Assembly (NCBI RefSeq): GCF_011397635.1
Contig: NC_064758.1
Location: 20,953,013 to 21,017,012, forward strand
Direction: 5' to 3'
DNA: 64,000 bases
Source of the DNA: Epinephelus fuscoguttatus
Lineage: Eukaryota > Chordata > Actinopteri > Perciformes > Serranidae
Shown here: positions 13,197-26,900 of the stretch, piece after piece
Numbering within the stretch: position 1 is the stretch's first letter
Layout: every line of letters begins with the position of its first letter
Made by a program: the position numbers and the translations under genes
The notes under the pieces: model-generated
What the model saw: the letters and a program-made list of their open reading frames with translations, nothing else
Database searches by the model: none
What the model was told of the DNA's origin: nothing

Positions 13197-13509
13197 TTAA
13201 TTATGGAAAAAAAAGGAAAAGAAACTTCTCACTGTTTAAAATATCTTTAATGGTTCAGTTGGTATAGGATTTGGAAGCATTAAGTCAAGACATGGTCAGC
13301 AGCCATACAAAACAAAACCAACTAATCAATGTCGACTGAGAGGAAAACAAAATACAAAAGCAACACAAAAAAAACCTAAAAAAAAAAGAAAAAGAAAAAA
13401 AAAAGACAATTAGGCAACGACAGGTCATCACAGTAAAAAGATACATCGATCCTAGTCAAACTCAACAGCATGCTGAAAATCAAAACCAATAGCAAGTTCA
13501 ACGATGGTC

Positions 13510-13543
13510 ACACACACTCACACACACACACACACACACACAC
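13510..13543. repeat. CA microsatellite
   Basis: (CA)n of about 17 units with one TC interruption, within the probable ctnnbip1 3' UTR, where it would be transcribed as (UG)n. Confidence 0.95.
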
Positions 13544-14812
13544 TTAAACACACAGACTCAAGCACACAGACATTCATCCACAACTTGATCGAAGGCTGTA
13601 GAACAACCCTGATAGGTAAAATGTACAGTAAGACGCCTTTTAGAGAGAGAGAGAGAAAAACAATGCATAGACAAATAAAGAATGTTTTAAAACAAAAGTA
13701 AACATAAAAAGACAAACGTCTTTGTCATAGGCGGACAGCGTGATAGATCTGTTGGCTGATTACATCGCAATGATTGCTGAGGACATTCAAACAGAAGTTA
13801 TTGCCAACAACAAATCATGGATAACACTTTACCCATATAAAACATGATTTTTTTTTTTTCTGAAACATTTTAAAAGAGCGAGTAGCTTCCACAAACGTCA
13901 AGAATGTACAAACAATGGTCAATGTGCTGAGGCGTCAAAGATCCTCGGCTCCACGTGAATGAACATTATAAACCACGAAGCAGACATGCTTGGCTTCAAA
14001 ACATTACGTTACAATTATCTTTAAGTTATACAAGTTAACAAACTGTACGTAAAACACATTAAATATTGAGCATGTCACTAGAAAAACATGTCGGTTGTTA
14101 ACAAATATCCATTTGAGCTATTCCAGTTGAGTCAATTACCACAGAGAAGGTATTTTTGAAATCTGTGAAAGAATAAAAACATGGTTACAAAGTTTTATTT
14201 TATCCATTGAACCAAACATAGAATCTCTGTGCTAAATATCAAAATGTATTTTTTGCAAATATCCCATTGATAATAGTGCAAGAGATACAGTACAGTCAGA
14301 AATAGCACACAGCTCTGATGTTTGGCTTCACGTGTTTCGCTACAGGTAGTTAAGAATTAGAGTTTGTGTGATTTTTTTTTAGTGTGAACGAAGAGCAAAC
14401 TGCTGATGGCATTAAACTATCTACTGGTTCTCCATCTTTAACGATGCTTTCGAGGAAGTCAATTCAGTAAACAATAAATTACAACTACAGCTCGTCTCTT
14501 ATCAATTTTTCTTAAATCATTATGTTAATTTTATCTTACAGATAAAAAAAAAACAACAAAATAAACAATTGGCACAGTCAATTCATTATTGTATTTTCCC
14601 CGACTATCTGTACAATAAAAAAAGGTTTTACATGACACAATAACCCAAAACCAGTGTGTGTTTGGGGGGAGAATGTGTACACCTGTGTTTCATGTGATTA
14701 CGTCTGCTAGTGTCTTTAAGTCTTACGCGTTTCCCCGAGAGGAAAGCAGTGTTGCACTCTCAACAGCCTATGGTTCAAAATAAAGCAGCAGAAGAACGAG
14801 AGGGGCCTCATT

Positions 14813-15462
14813 TATAAAACTGTGCGCAGAGAAAAACCGCGTGTTCAGAAATACCTTCACCTTAACGCCTTGAGCTGATGAGGCCATTCACCTCGTCATC
14901 CTGCCCTGTTAACTCCCAGAATTCAACGTGAATGATTAACGACTGGCCTGGTGTGTTAATACACACATCAATCAGTGCGTCATTCTCGTATTTGTACGTG
15001 AACAAAAGGTCAGACTGCAAATCCAAACAGAGACATGAGTGTAACCGTTTTGTGGGTGTATTTCCGGTTTGACTGATAAGAGAAAATCAGCAGCAGTGAG
15101 CGCTGTGTGATCAGAAAGTCAAATGATTTTAAAATAAAAAACTCAAACTTGATAACAAAAAAACATATAGCTGTATATTGGTAAAGAAAAAGAGCTACCA
15201 GAGCTCACTAGACTTGATTGAATCTGGGTCGAACAACTGACTTCCTGCTGCAAGAAGGTGATAAACAGGCCAGAATTTGATATAATGTGTGATTAATTGT
15301 CTGGGAAGAGATATTATTACATTAGATTTTATTCAACTACTTCATCTTCATGTCCAGTAGATGTGTTGACGCTCTCCAGAAACATCCCTGCGTGGGAGAT
15401 GGTGTACCCGTCTTTCACGCCTTTTTTTTTATACACACGAAGCATCCATAAGTGAGGCCCCC
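14813..15462. mobile_element. decayed inverted-repeat element
   Basis: The left end is GGGGCCTCATTTATAAAACT. The right end inverted is GGGGGCCTCACTTATGGATG. GGGGCCTCAYTTATRRA termini facing each other 650 bp apart suggest a DNA transposon remnant. No target duplication was found. It sits inside the probable 3' UTR. Confidence 0.5.
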
Positions 15463-16089
15463 GTGTGTGACAGAATACAAAAGCCTTTATAACACAACAG
15501 CTAAATCAAAAACAATTTCAGCCCCGTTAGGGTAAGCAGAAATAATTAAAAAATCTCTCCCCTAACACAATCGATCATCACACTCGCTGCTTGACCAAAA
15601 CTATATTTCTCTTTGCTTCAATCAGCTGCTGACTGGTCACTTCCTCCGGTGACCACAGCAGATATAACACGTAACACTGCCTAACGCCTCAACACAGACA
15701 AAATAATACAAAACAAAACCAACCCACCCACAAAAAAAAGAAAAAAAAAAGAAACTACATTTGATATTTATCCACACAATCTGTGAGTGTTTTCACTGAC
15801 TGCCTTGTTGCTGAGGCTTCAACCCACAGTGAAGCACTTGAGTGCATCTCAGGTAATGGTGTGCCAGCTTGTATGAGGAGGAGTCGGGGATGGAAGAGGC
15901 TGAGGGGGGGGGGAGCGAGGCAGCCACCTCCTGGTGTCTCTTCCCCTCCTCTTCGGACCCTCTCGGGCGCCCCCTCCTCTCCTGAGCTCATCAGTGTCGT
16001 GTTTGTGGAGTTTGGGTTGTTGTGGATCACGTGCGGGGCGGGATGGGGGCGGGGAGGGATGCAGTGGGGCGGATGAGGGGGGCCCAGGG

Positions 16090-16148
16090 TCACTGTCGCC
16101 GATCCTCCGTCTCTGACCGTGAGAACGCCATCACCACGTCCTCTGCAC
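16090..16148 (-). CDS. ctnnbip1: ctnnbip1 last coding exon with stop
   Basis: 59 nt completing Gly63 and encoding AEDVVMAFSRSETEDRRQ, then TGA at 16092-16090. This acidic extended tail with Asp66 and Phe71 occupies the TCF-binding groove of beta-catenin in the family. It matches the mammalian tail residue for residue as I remember it. Confidence 0.97.
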
Positions 16149-17763
16149 CTGAGAACCGACAGCAGAATGTCAGGGAGGCCCAGAACACAGAAACACAGAA
16201 AACAGAAAAACAGGAAACAGAAAACAATGCAACATCATTTCACACTCAATCCTGATACACCCCTTGGCCCTTCCACTTAGCCCGCATCCCGTTTTGGGGA
16301 TAGAGGGGTAGGGCGAAGTGTAAGTGCTGCATGGCCCTCCAAATGGAGGTTTTTCAGAGGCACACTCCAAACTGAATGCTATGAGAAGGCATCAGCAAGA
16401 TGGCTGCACAATCAACAAAAGGAATCCACAAATGAATCTGCTGCGTTAATAACCATACTGCTGATTTGTGCATGACGTCCTGCATTAGGACATATGTTGC
16501 TTGTTATTTCAAAGGGGAAGATTTCAACCAATGTCCCTTGTAACTCTGAGGAGGAAGGTGGCACTCAAAAAAAAAAATAAAAAAATAAATAAATAAAAAA
16601 AAGAAAAAAAAGAAATGGGATTGGGCCTGAGGAGGATTTAATTTCCTGTAACTGCTGTAGATGTTGTGAATGAAGGCTTTACAGGAGAATTAGTTCTGAT
16701 CATATTGGTTTTAACAGACACCATCAGACCACCTCCACCCTGGCTTCTCTCCACTGACCCCTTGCTCAATCTGAAATTGATTTTAAAATTCTACTGATCA
16801 CTTTTAAAGCACGTCAGGATGAGGGTTGACCCCATATGAGCCACCTCACAGCCTCAGATGCTCAGGTTAGGCCCTCATGAGTTGAAGCTTAAATCTAAAG
16901 GTGACTGTGCATTTGCCATCAGGGATTCTCGGCTTTGGAACGACGTGCCTGAGAAGACTCAGTGACTTTGTTTAAATCACTTCTCAACCCCATTTTATAG
17001 ACTTGCTTTTATGTGATGTCGTTTTCTATTGTTGTCATTTTATTGGCTTTTTTGTCTCTATGTTTGTATTAATTGTAATTAATGTCATCTTCATTTTGTT
17101 TGACTTATGGTTATTATATTGTTTACTGAGTTTCTTGCTTTTGCGTTTCCTGTCAATGCACTTTGTAAACCCTTTTGTAAGGTGATATATAAATAAAGTT
17201 ATTATTATGAAGTGTCACTGTTGATTTATTATAGAGGCAAAATCTGATTTACAATATAAACCAAACATCCAGACATACCAAATGTGTGAGTTCTTACTGA
17301 CTGAAGACTTTTAATTTTAATGTGTCAAAGAGGACAAATCACGACATGATTTATAAATCAAATGCAAAGGTGACTTTAATAAGAAAAATGATATTGACTT
17401 TTATGACTAACTGAAAATGCCTTATCTCTCTGCCTGGCATTGATACTAGGTGTGACCTGCGATGACTGTTTCAGTCTACGAATACCAAGTAAACCAAACA
17501 CTCACATTAACAGAAACACACCAAAGAATCTGCATTCAGATATATCCATAATAGTCTGGCATCAGCTACTGAAATGTCCATTAGATATTTCTTTTCTGCT
17601 CACATTTATTCTCCGTGGCATGTGAGACAACTGCAACACAATCTCTATCATGTACGGTGTGAGAGCAGGGATTGCTTCACTTCTGGACCAGGTTATTTAC
17701 AAACAGGCCAATCAGCTGTATCCAAAAATGTCTGGGTTATTTGTCGTGCTACGTGCGCGCGTG

Positions 17764-17840
<77 letters not shown>

Positions 17841-20800
17841 CTGTTCAGAGGGATCAAAGATCCATTTCCATTCATACTGCACAGCTTTTACGTCAGAATG
17901 CTGTTTGAATCACTGGAGCCCACTAAGTCTTCAACATGTTCTGAACTATTCACTCGTGATTGGATCACTCTGATTTTAAGTGTGACGTGAGCCAAGTTTA
18001 CTACAGGTCATTGGATCCTGTCAGTATCCTGTAAATCCTATCAGTTATGACTATAAAGCCGAGAGGGAATACGCCGGCGTGAAAATCCTTTTGGTGCAAG
18101 AAGGTAATTCCATCTATTGCCGTGTTCACCTGTTGTGGAACGCCACCGCCTGCCATCACAGCACCCTGACGGGAGATACTGTAACACACAGAGTGGCCCG
18201 CTGACAGCAGCATCCTGCTCTGCCATGATAACACTTAGATCTGAGGCTTCAATGGCACTCAATCTCCTCTGCTGCTGCAGCTCAGACTGCGAGGCACAAG
18301 ATTGTCTGTGAGTAAACAATACTAGATTCCAAGTGATGATATTAACCTCACTAGACTGTGGAAGAAGAATCAATGGGCCCAAAGAAAAGAGACTGAAGCG
18401 ATCTACGGCACACAAGGTCTGATTTCTTTCTCCTCCTTTTGTGCCCCTTTACCAAGTTAATGAGGACCGAGCGATAATTACAGTCTTGTACAGGCTGAGT
18501 CAACTAATGGACCCTGCCAGCCACACAATAAGACTTTGTCAGCTAGCTTTTGTTTAACAAGGAATCACTCATTAGTCTGTTGCCAACTGCGATTCATCAA
18601 GTCATTTGGGCCTGCCCACACCTGCTGAGGCAGTTTTTCTCTGATAAATGAATATACATTTTTTAATTCTATCTGAGTAAGATTTAATAAAATACACACT
18701 GCTCTTTCAGCGCCTCATATATCCAACTGTTCTTTCATGTAGGCCTCTTTTTTTGACAAGTTTTAATTTGAACAAATCAGTTTGCAGACCCTCTGAAACG
18801 ACACAGTGAGAGAGAGAGAGAGAGAGACAGAGCTAAAAACGCTGCTGCCAGATGAAGTGGGAAAGTATTAAATTCTCTCTTGCACTGTCATGCTCGGCAG
18901 CCTGGTGAAATGCATTTGCTTCTTGGTAATGGAAGTAAATTGATTGCGAGACCACAAAGTACACGCAGCAACATCTCTAGTCTCCCCAAACCCTTAATTA
19001 AAAACAAAACACATCTCTAAAAGACGAGAGGGGAAAATGACAACTAATGTGTTGTAGCCTAAAGTAAGCATGAGAAATAAAAACATTTGACAAGCTCCGA
19101 TCACATAAATATCATTAACACCAAGCTGCACACCTCTGCAGACGGTTTCATGCAGCACCTCATGCATGTCTGCTGAACAAAAATAAAAAAAAAACTCTTC
19201 ACCACAGCCCTCAAGTGCTTGTTAGATTTAATTATTGTGGAGATATGAAAGTAGGCCAGGGAGGGACTGTGAGCTTCCACATGTATTTGGCACAAAGGGC
19301 GGACCCTTCTCATCAGACAGCACAGACCCTCCAAACAGAATTTGGTGTTTCATTTGGCTATCTCTACGGGGTAGAGAAATTAGCATGTTTCTGAGTTGCA
19401 TTCAGGTCGTCGGGAGCTCGCTGAGATCAAGACTTCTGGGGGAGGGCGCCTTTTAATGTGAACTCCTCTTGAAAGCTCATTGGCCTACCAAATGAGGTTA
19501 CGGCGAAGAAGATGCCGCACCATGAGAGGAGATCTAGACACAAGAGTGTTAAAAAAATATTGGCACAGACATGCTGTTCGACTTTAGTTAATAACATAGA
19601 TCTCATCTGCTTTGAGACAGCATGGAGGATAATGATGCTCGAACAAGAGGCAATTATGTAACACCGCACACTCAGAAGCTTGACCTGAGAAACACTACTG
19701 CTGCTGAAGATGATGTTTCGGCGCAGGAACTCGCAACAGCACCCATTTATCACAATAAATGGCAGTCTGAATCATATTGTGGTTGTGTGAGGGAGTTCAC
19801 TGTGTGTGACGGGCAGTTCAGACGAAGGACATGTCAGACGCTGTGCAACTTGAGCCGAGTGACCAGCAGAAATGCTCTCAAAATACATCCACAGAGTCAA
19901 ATGGAGGGCTGCTGGGCTATATCTGTTTTACTTTTCCTGAGAGTCATGTGCGGACCTCGCCCTGCCACAAACACACACACACAGACACACACACGCACAA
20001 ACAAGCTCTAGCCAACACAATGGAGACGTCAGGTCCCTTAAAGCTGTTGCCTAGCGACAGATAAAAATCAGACTGCAACAGTGGATGGCAGACAGCTTTT
20101 AGTTTGTCGGGATGCGGCTCTGTGTCCGGCCGTTCTCCGGCCCCTCCCTCCACTGTATACTGATCCCCACCCAGTCTGGTGGGGGTGAACAGAGTGGCTC
20201 CGGACGGTGGATTACATAAATAACAGCAACAACGTGCATGTCATCCAATTTATCCTCCATAAATACTTTGAGAGGAAGAAACGCCCCTTTCCAGGAAAAG
20301 AACAGAGGTTAAAGTAGAAGTATTTTGATTTTAAGTCAACAAATGTTTTTGTTTTCAAATAGTAAAAAAAAGCCATGTCTCAAATTCAGATATGTGCCGT
20401 CACAATACTGTGTGTTTATTGTGCTTAAACATTTATTCTATAGGCTGAGTGGCTAAAAAAATTGGGTAACTGAGAATAGATTAGTGAAAAAATAAGTTGC
20501 AGCCCTCGCTTCTTCCCACGAATAGCAGCCAGAGTGGGAACATCCACGTTTTCACAAGCCAACAAAGTCTTTCTGAGAGACTGTGAATCAATATGTGGTT
20601 GAGAAAAGGTAGCCTGAAATTTGCTAAAAACACACTGAAACCTCTGTGGGTAGGAAAGCTGTGAACGTAACCCAAAGGGAATTTGTTTGAAGTTAAAGGC
20701 ACTGTGCTGCGTCCCTCGTGTCCCTCCTCTCTGAATAAGCAGCAGAACAGCCATATGATGACTCTGGTGATGAAACACTGAGTTATTAGTCAGAGCGGCG

Positions 20801-20920
20801 GCATCATTCGAGGTCACGATCTGTGCGAGGTCAGCCGAGAGGATAAAGGCACGAGATCCCCCCACTGAAAGCAACAGCAGGGCCGGGTTAAGAAGCACGA
20901 CACACAAGCGGGGAGTGTGA

Positions 20921-20960
<40 letters not shown>

Positions 20961-23900
20961 TCCAGCTCAACATGTTGACATCAACAAGCACAGTGGGTCT
21001 CCTTTTAGACATTTTTAAAAGAGTGATCTGCTATTTCAGTCACATAACTGCACACTGCGAGCAAATTATTCAGCTGTAAAGTGTCTTCAATTATCTCTTT
21101 CCTTTTAACTTAATTTTGACAGCACAAACATTATTTTATTTTTCCATTACTTTTCTGTTTCAGAGGGACATGTAAGCTCAGACCTCCATTGACTTCTGGA
21201 CTGAAATAATGTTAAAAAAAATCAAGAGAATCTGTGAATTATAATGAGCTTCAGCCAAATGTTTATCATAATATTACAATTTGGAGATGTGTCCAAAAAA
21301 AGTTGGTCATATCATCAATTTAATTCTGTGTGATGTAGCTTTTTAACAGAAAAGGTGACCCTTACAAAAATCTAATTAAGTACAAAACACAAGCAAATGA
21401 TTGATTTAAGACTCCAGTGAATGCCAGATTTGGGGAACAGTTTGTTCTCCACTTTACACTGTGATATTTCACAGATTTAACGAGCTTTGAAATTAGTTTG
21501 AAGCAGCAGCAAACAATTTTCTGAGTCATTTTTCTTTTCTAAATGGCTCTTTAAAAGATGGATTTAATGGAATCCACATTTTATAGGCCACATCCAGAAA
21601 GTAATTATCTTAGGAAGCAGATTTTTGGGGAGCAGGTCCAGAAGTTAAAATCAATTTGATTTGACTTTGGTTTTTTGTTTCAAAGCAAGCAGAGGTTATC
21701 AGAAAGAAATATCATTGGAAACAGTTGTTATAAAACTATCCTTTCACATGTTGTCTATACAGCCATACCTACTAACACGTTTGGGATAGAGATGAGAGTG
21801 TATATAAGAACAAAATCAAGCCTTTGTGTTTCAGTGAGTCAGGTAGACCTGGCACTTCATAAATCCGAGCCTCTGCCTCTGATTTATGCTGCAGCGACAA
21901 ACAGGATAAAGTAAAAATCGATACCACTCTGCCCTGGCCTGAGTCGCCAAACAAAGGCGAGTCCTCGCTCTGTGTAACACGGCTTTCACTTGAAAAGGTT
22001 GGTTTAAGGATTGCGTTAGAGAAACAAGATCGCCTATTGTGCACATGGCTGTGGCAACGTTTGAAACAAGAAGCTATGTTTCTGTAAGAAGGAATGAGAC
22101 CGACGGAGAGATATTGGAATATCACACTCTGGCTGTGTAATTAGCACTCCAGCTTGCCTCCAGGCCCCCTAATGACACCTGCTCCAATCTACTGATGCAG
22201 CACGTTGCAGCAGCAACACCAAAGCCCACAGGGAACCTAAGCTTTCCCGGGACAACTGAGGTTGCTATGGCAACCCCATCCACGTCTATCCTCTTTTGTT
22301 GAGGCCGAGAGACGTCCTTCTGGGGAGGAGTAAACTTTCCTTGTCAAGCCAGACAAGATAACAAGTCCTGAGACTGCTGGCTTTATGTGTGGCTCTGACA
22401 AACTGTATTGTTTAAAGTGACATGATGTCAGTCACAAAAAGCACTGAAGAGAGATAACGAGCTAGTTTAAGGGGGAAACAACAGTCCGATTGTAAAGACT
22501 AAACTTCAGTAATACAAATACTATTCTGTAACTGCTGTGCCGTGGGGAAACATAGTTATTATTCAGTATTACCCAAAAAGGACCAATTTACACACACATT
22601 CACACTTCATTTCCAATCACAATAACGCCATTTAAACACAGCATACAAGCTCCTGCTCGCCCATCATCCTCCGCTCCTCTGCGGTGCTAAAATTCAGCTA
22701 CATCAAGGTATTTCAGGGAGAAAGCTGAATGAGAAAAGAGCGCCAGCGCCTTTGGCAGAGAATTCCTCTTTGGCCTGATTAAAATTGCAAAACAAAATTC
22801 TGTATTTGCATGTATGGTAATCAGCCAATTAAAAACTATCTGAAATGCAAATTGTGTGACCCATAGACTTAAAAGAAATATGAGCGGCAACCCCCGAGCT
22901 CGTTTTCTCTTGTTTCTTACAGGGAGGACCCAGAATAACATTTGACAGCTGAGCAGAGTCGGAGGGAGCGATACAGGGTTTGAGCAACACTTCCAATCAG
23001 TGCCATCACACGTGATGAAGGATGACAACATCTCTGGATAGATCAGACTGCAACACCTACAGATTTGTTTTCTTATCAGAATATGCTGAAGCTGACAGCA
23101 GCGATGATGTTGTTCATTTGCCACATAAGCTTTTTATGTGCTTTCACACCTACACCTCTATTTAACATTTCCTGAATACAGCCCGGCCTTTACTTAGACT
23201 GATCAATACCTGTGTCTCCACAACGCCATTGTGCCCCCATCGCCCTCTAAGCATGCTGCCACTCGATCAATGAGGCCATGTCTGTCACATGACACTGTCA
23301 CCGAGACCCCTTAAGGACGCTGTTATCGGAACATCTTGCATCAGCATGTTAAAACAATCCTCTGTTTCACACTGCTGGAAATTGTGGCTGAAAAATCTTT
23401 TTGGTTGGAGCCATTTGAGCTCTAATGGTGGCTCCACTGCTAATAACAGCCTAAATATTTCTCTACTTTGACAACACTCAAACAACTCCTGTTGTATATG
23501 GAGCGATAAAAGATTCAATAAACCATTTAAGGGACAATTCACCCCAAAAATCCACATTTTTCCTCTCATCTGTAGTGTTATTTGTCAGTCTAGATTGTTT
23601 TGGTGAGAGTTACTGTGTGTTAAAGATATCGGCCGTAGAGATGCCCTCTCTTTAATATAATGGAACTAGATGGCATTTGGCTTGTGGTGCTCGAAGAAAA
23701 AAACAACAACAAAACAAAAAAACATTCAATAGCAATGTCTCTTTCTAGAAATCATGGCCCAGTTACTCAAGATAATCCACAGACCTTGTTGTGAGCAGTT
23801 TCATCGAGGAACTATTTTCTTTCTATCAAACTACACCCACCAACCGAATCACTGTGCAGAGGGAAGTGTGCATACTGCTAGCTCACCCAGCACCACTGAG

Positions 23901-26900
23901 CTAGCTAATGTTACAGCTCAGCCGAGGAGGACGCCATTAATATTTGTATAAGTTCATGAGTAGATGCATGCTTCCTTCTACACTGTAATATGGTTGGTAG
24001 GTGTAGTACGGCAGAAAGAAAATAGTTCCTACATGAAACTGCTCACAACAAGGTCTGTGGATTATCTCGTTAACCACGTCATGATTTCTGGAAAGACACA
24101 TTGCTGTGGAGTTTTTCAAATGCATTTTTTTTGGTGCTTTACAGGGTTCCCACACATTTTCACTGACAAAATTTCAAAATTTTTCTGTGACTTTTCAAGG
24201 ACCCATGATATTTCTTTTTCTAGCGAAAGTTGTCTGGTGTTTTTTAAACATTTACTAACTATTCAGCTAGCTGGCATACATGAAGTGAGAGACGGAACAT
24301 GGAAAGAAAATGAAGAAACATTAGAGCTACGTTACCTTGCCAGCTATGGAAAATAAATTTGACTTGATGTTACGTCCAGTGGAAGGTTATCCACTGAAGA
24401 TTACCGCACCAAAGTCCTTACACACAACAACATTCCTTGACTTTTTCAAAACTTTCAACGATTTTTAATAATTCGATTACTTTCCAGGCCTGGAATGGAA
24501 AACTTTTCCAGGTTTTTCGTGACCATAGGAACCTTGACTTTAAGCACCACAAGCTAGGTGAAACCTCGTTCTATTATATTAGAGAGAAAGCAGACATCTC
24601 TATGGCCAATAAATCCAACACTTGGCAACTCACACCAAAACTATCTAGACTAGATTAATAGCACTACAGGTAAGAGAGAAAATATGTATTTTTGATTTTG
24701 GGGTGAACTGTCCCTTTGAAAGGAGGGGGGTGAAAAGTATTATATGAGGAGCTGAAAGGGGTGAGTCATCCACTCAAAATTATTACTTTTCAAAACATCA
24801 AGCTGAGCAGCAATGATACAAAACGGTATGCTTTTTATCACCAAACCAATATTTTGCTATTTCCATCATAAGCCTGTGAAGGAGAGGAGGCTGGCTTTTG
24901 AAAGCAGCTTCATCAAATGGTATCAAAAAGCAATGTGGAGTTAATATCCACAGATCAAACTAGACAGACACTTTTCAAAAAAACAACATTTTAACTCAGA
25001 ACAAAATGGTAGATGTTATTCTTTGAAATTGTCTTTCTCACAATTGAAAAAATAAAATGGACTGAAGCGACCAGACCAGTGTGAGGTCTGAAGGTGGAAC
25101 TGCTGCGAGTAGATACATCAATGATACAAGACCAGACAAACAACCTTTGCCTGGAAATCTGCTGGCTGGTCACAGAAAGTGTCTGTCTGGCTGCTGCGAT
25201 GGTCAGCTGGGACACACAATACTACCGCTGCATACGGAAAAGGTCATTATAATGAAGTGAGAACAGACTGAACCACAGAGAGCATATCCTCATTTACCCC
25301 TGCACTCCAGTACAATAAACACACTGAAATCCAGTAAACTGTGAACGTCTTTGGACAAAAATGTTTGAACATAAACACACAATTACCTATATTCTGAAGA
25401 GCGATCAAATGAAGTCTTACTTTGTAATATTTCACACTTGTTATGTGTGCTTGAAGTCTGTGCTTCTGTAACATTACATTTAAGTGGCACAATGACTGTG
25501 CAAGTTGCTAAGCAATAAAACGCTTCCTTTCATCCATTCCCCTTATTACCAAGCCTAAATGAGATCAAATAGTGGACTTCCCTCTTCACTCCACCTCAGA
25601 GGATCCCAAATGTGCTGATACCTACAAACTGCTGTCCTTCAGCGCTGAATATTTAAAAGTGATTAACTCTCAGCTATCTCCACGATGCCTAATCACAGTA
25701 CTTTGGAGAAGATGTACACCACAAATTATTTATTGGCACACAGGGGGAGGTGGCAGGCTGCCAAATGACACTAAACGTGTCTGTTTTTGTGATGTATAAT
25801 GCATACTCGGAGCACCTTTCACCAGTCAGATTCCTCCATAATTAATGAGGCTCTTCTTTGCAGTATTGACAGCACGGACATGGAGTCCTGTATCTACTAA
25901 AGGGCATGAAGTCAGAGACTGAAGACAGTTAGTCTGTGCTTGTTTAAACCAATCGAAAACATCCTTCATAAATTAATGAGTGAACATCAGTTTTTGGTGT
26001 AGCACTTTTTAAGACATGACACCATCGTTCCTATCTGATGCAATGCTTAATGTTCTGCTGCTTGATGAAGAAACACCCTGTAATAATACAATCTACACTG
26101 CCCATGATGCAATAAGCCACATTAAAATTCGGACGATGCATCCCTTATTGCAGAAAGAGGCTGAATTTAACAAAAAATGTGACGATGCAGTTTTAATGCC
26201 CTGCAGGTTGAAGCAAAGATAATAAGAAACACCAAAAAGACAAAGTCACTGCGCCTTTTACTTGCCTTTCTTAACACCCTGTATAATCATAAACCTAATC
26301 CTTCCCCGACACAGAGAATCACATATTTATCCATTCAAACAATGCTGATTGTTTCCTTGCAGAGAAAGGACACCGACAAGGAGACATAACTCTTCACTGT
26401 AGGTAGAGTGTCGCAGGCAATTTTCCTGACTTAACGCTCCCCGGAGGGACCAATATCATAAAGGACAAAGCGAGGCCTGGGACTCGGCAGGTTTACCACA
26501 GGAAGACAGCGGGGCTCCTATCTGACAGATGTGTTTAGGCTGAGCCTGGAAAGCAGCTGATAAGTCTACTTACAGAAAATATAAAGATAAAAAAAAAACA
26601 TCTGAAACAATTTGCTGCTGCTTTCTCAGGTAACTGCAGTGCCTCTCCACACATACACTCACAGTTTTAAATCATCTAGCGCCCTCTTGTGCCTTTGAAA
26701 CGTGTTAAAAACTGTGGAGGTGACATAGACAGCTCAACATTGCCCTCTGGTGCCATGAAAAAGCATGACCATAATATGCAAAGTCAAATTACAGGGTAAA
26801 CCTCTTTACAAGTCTCCTAACAACCATTATGAGCAGTGATTTGCTTTATCTTATAAACACATCAATATCTGATCTCTGAATAGGCCTCGTGGGAGAAGAG

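Larger units (their letters stand above)
13230..16089 (-). other. ctnnbip1: probable long 3' UTR of ctnnbip1
   Basis: Follows the ICAT stop directly. Mammalian ctnnbip1 also has a long 3' UTR. A minus-strand ATTAAA signal at 13251-13246 would end a transcript near 13230, just before a palindromic transposon ending at 13196. The segment holds a CA microsatellite, A-rich tracts (13370-13410, 15735-15755) and a decayed inverted-repeat element at 14813-15462. It could end earlier. Confidence 0.45.

Noticed and set aside
1..13200. Search for lzic, the usual neighbour of ctnnbip1
   Set aside because: No segment resembling the ICAT-like C-terminus of LZIC was found, though short exons could be missed by eye.
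15783..16076. Frames on both strands beside the last ctnnbip1 exon (97 and 112 residues)
   Set aside because: Low-complexity G/C-rich sequence after the ICAT stop; no family match and no splice support.
17574..17990. Frames of 78-138 residues with long Thr-His runs
   Set aside because: They are translations of the CA microsatellite.
19622..20011. 129-residue plus-strand frame
   Set aside because: No domain, ends in a CA repeat, lies in a ctnnbip1 intron with no splice partners.
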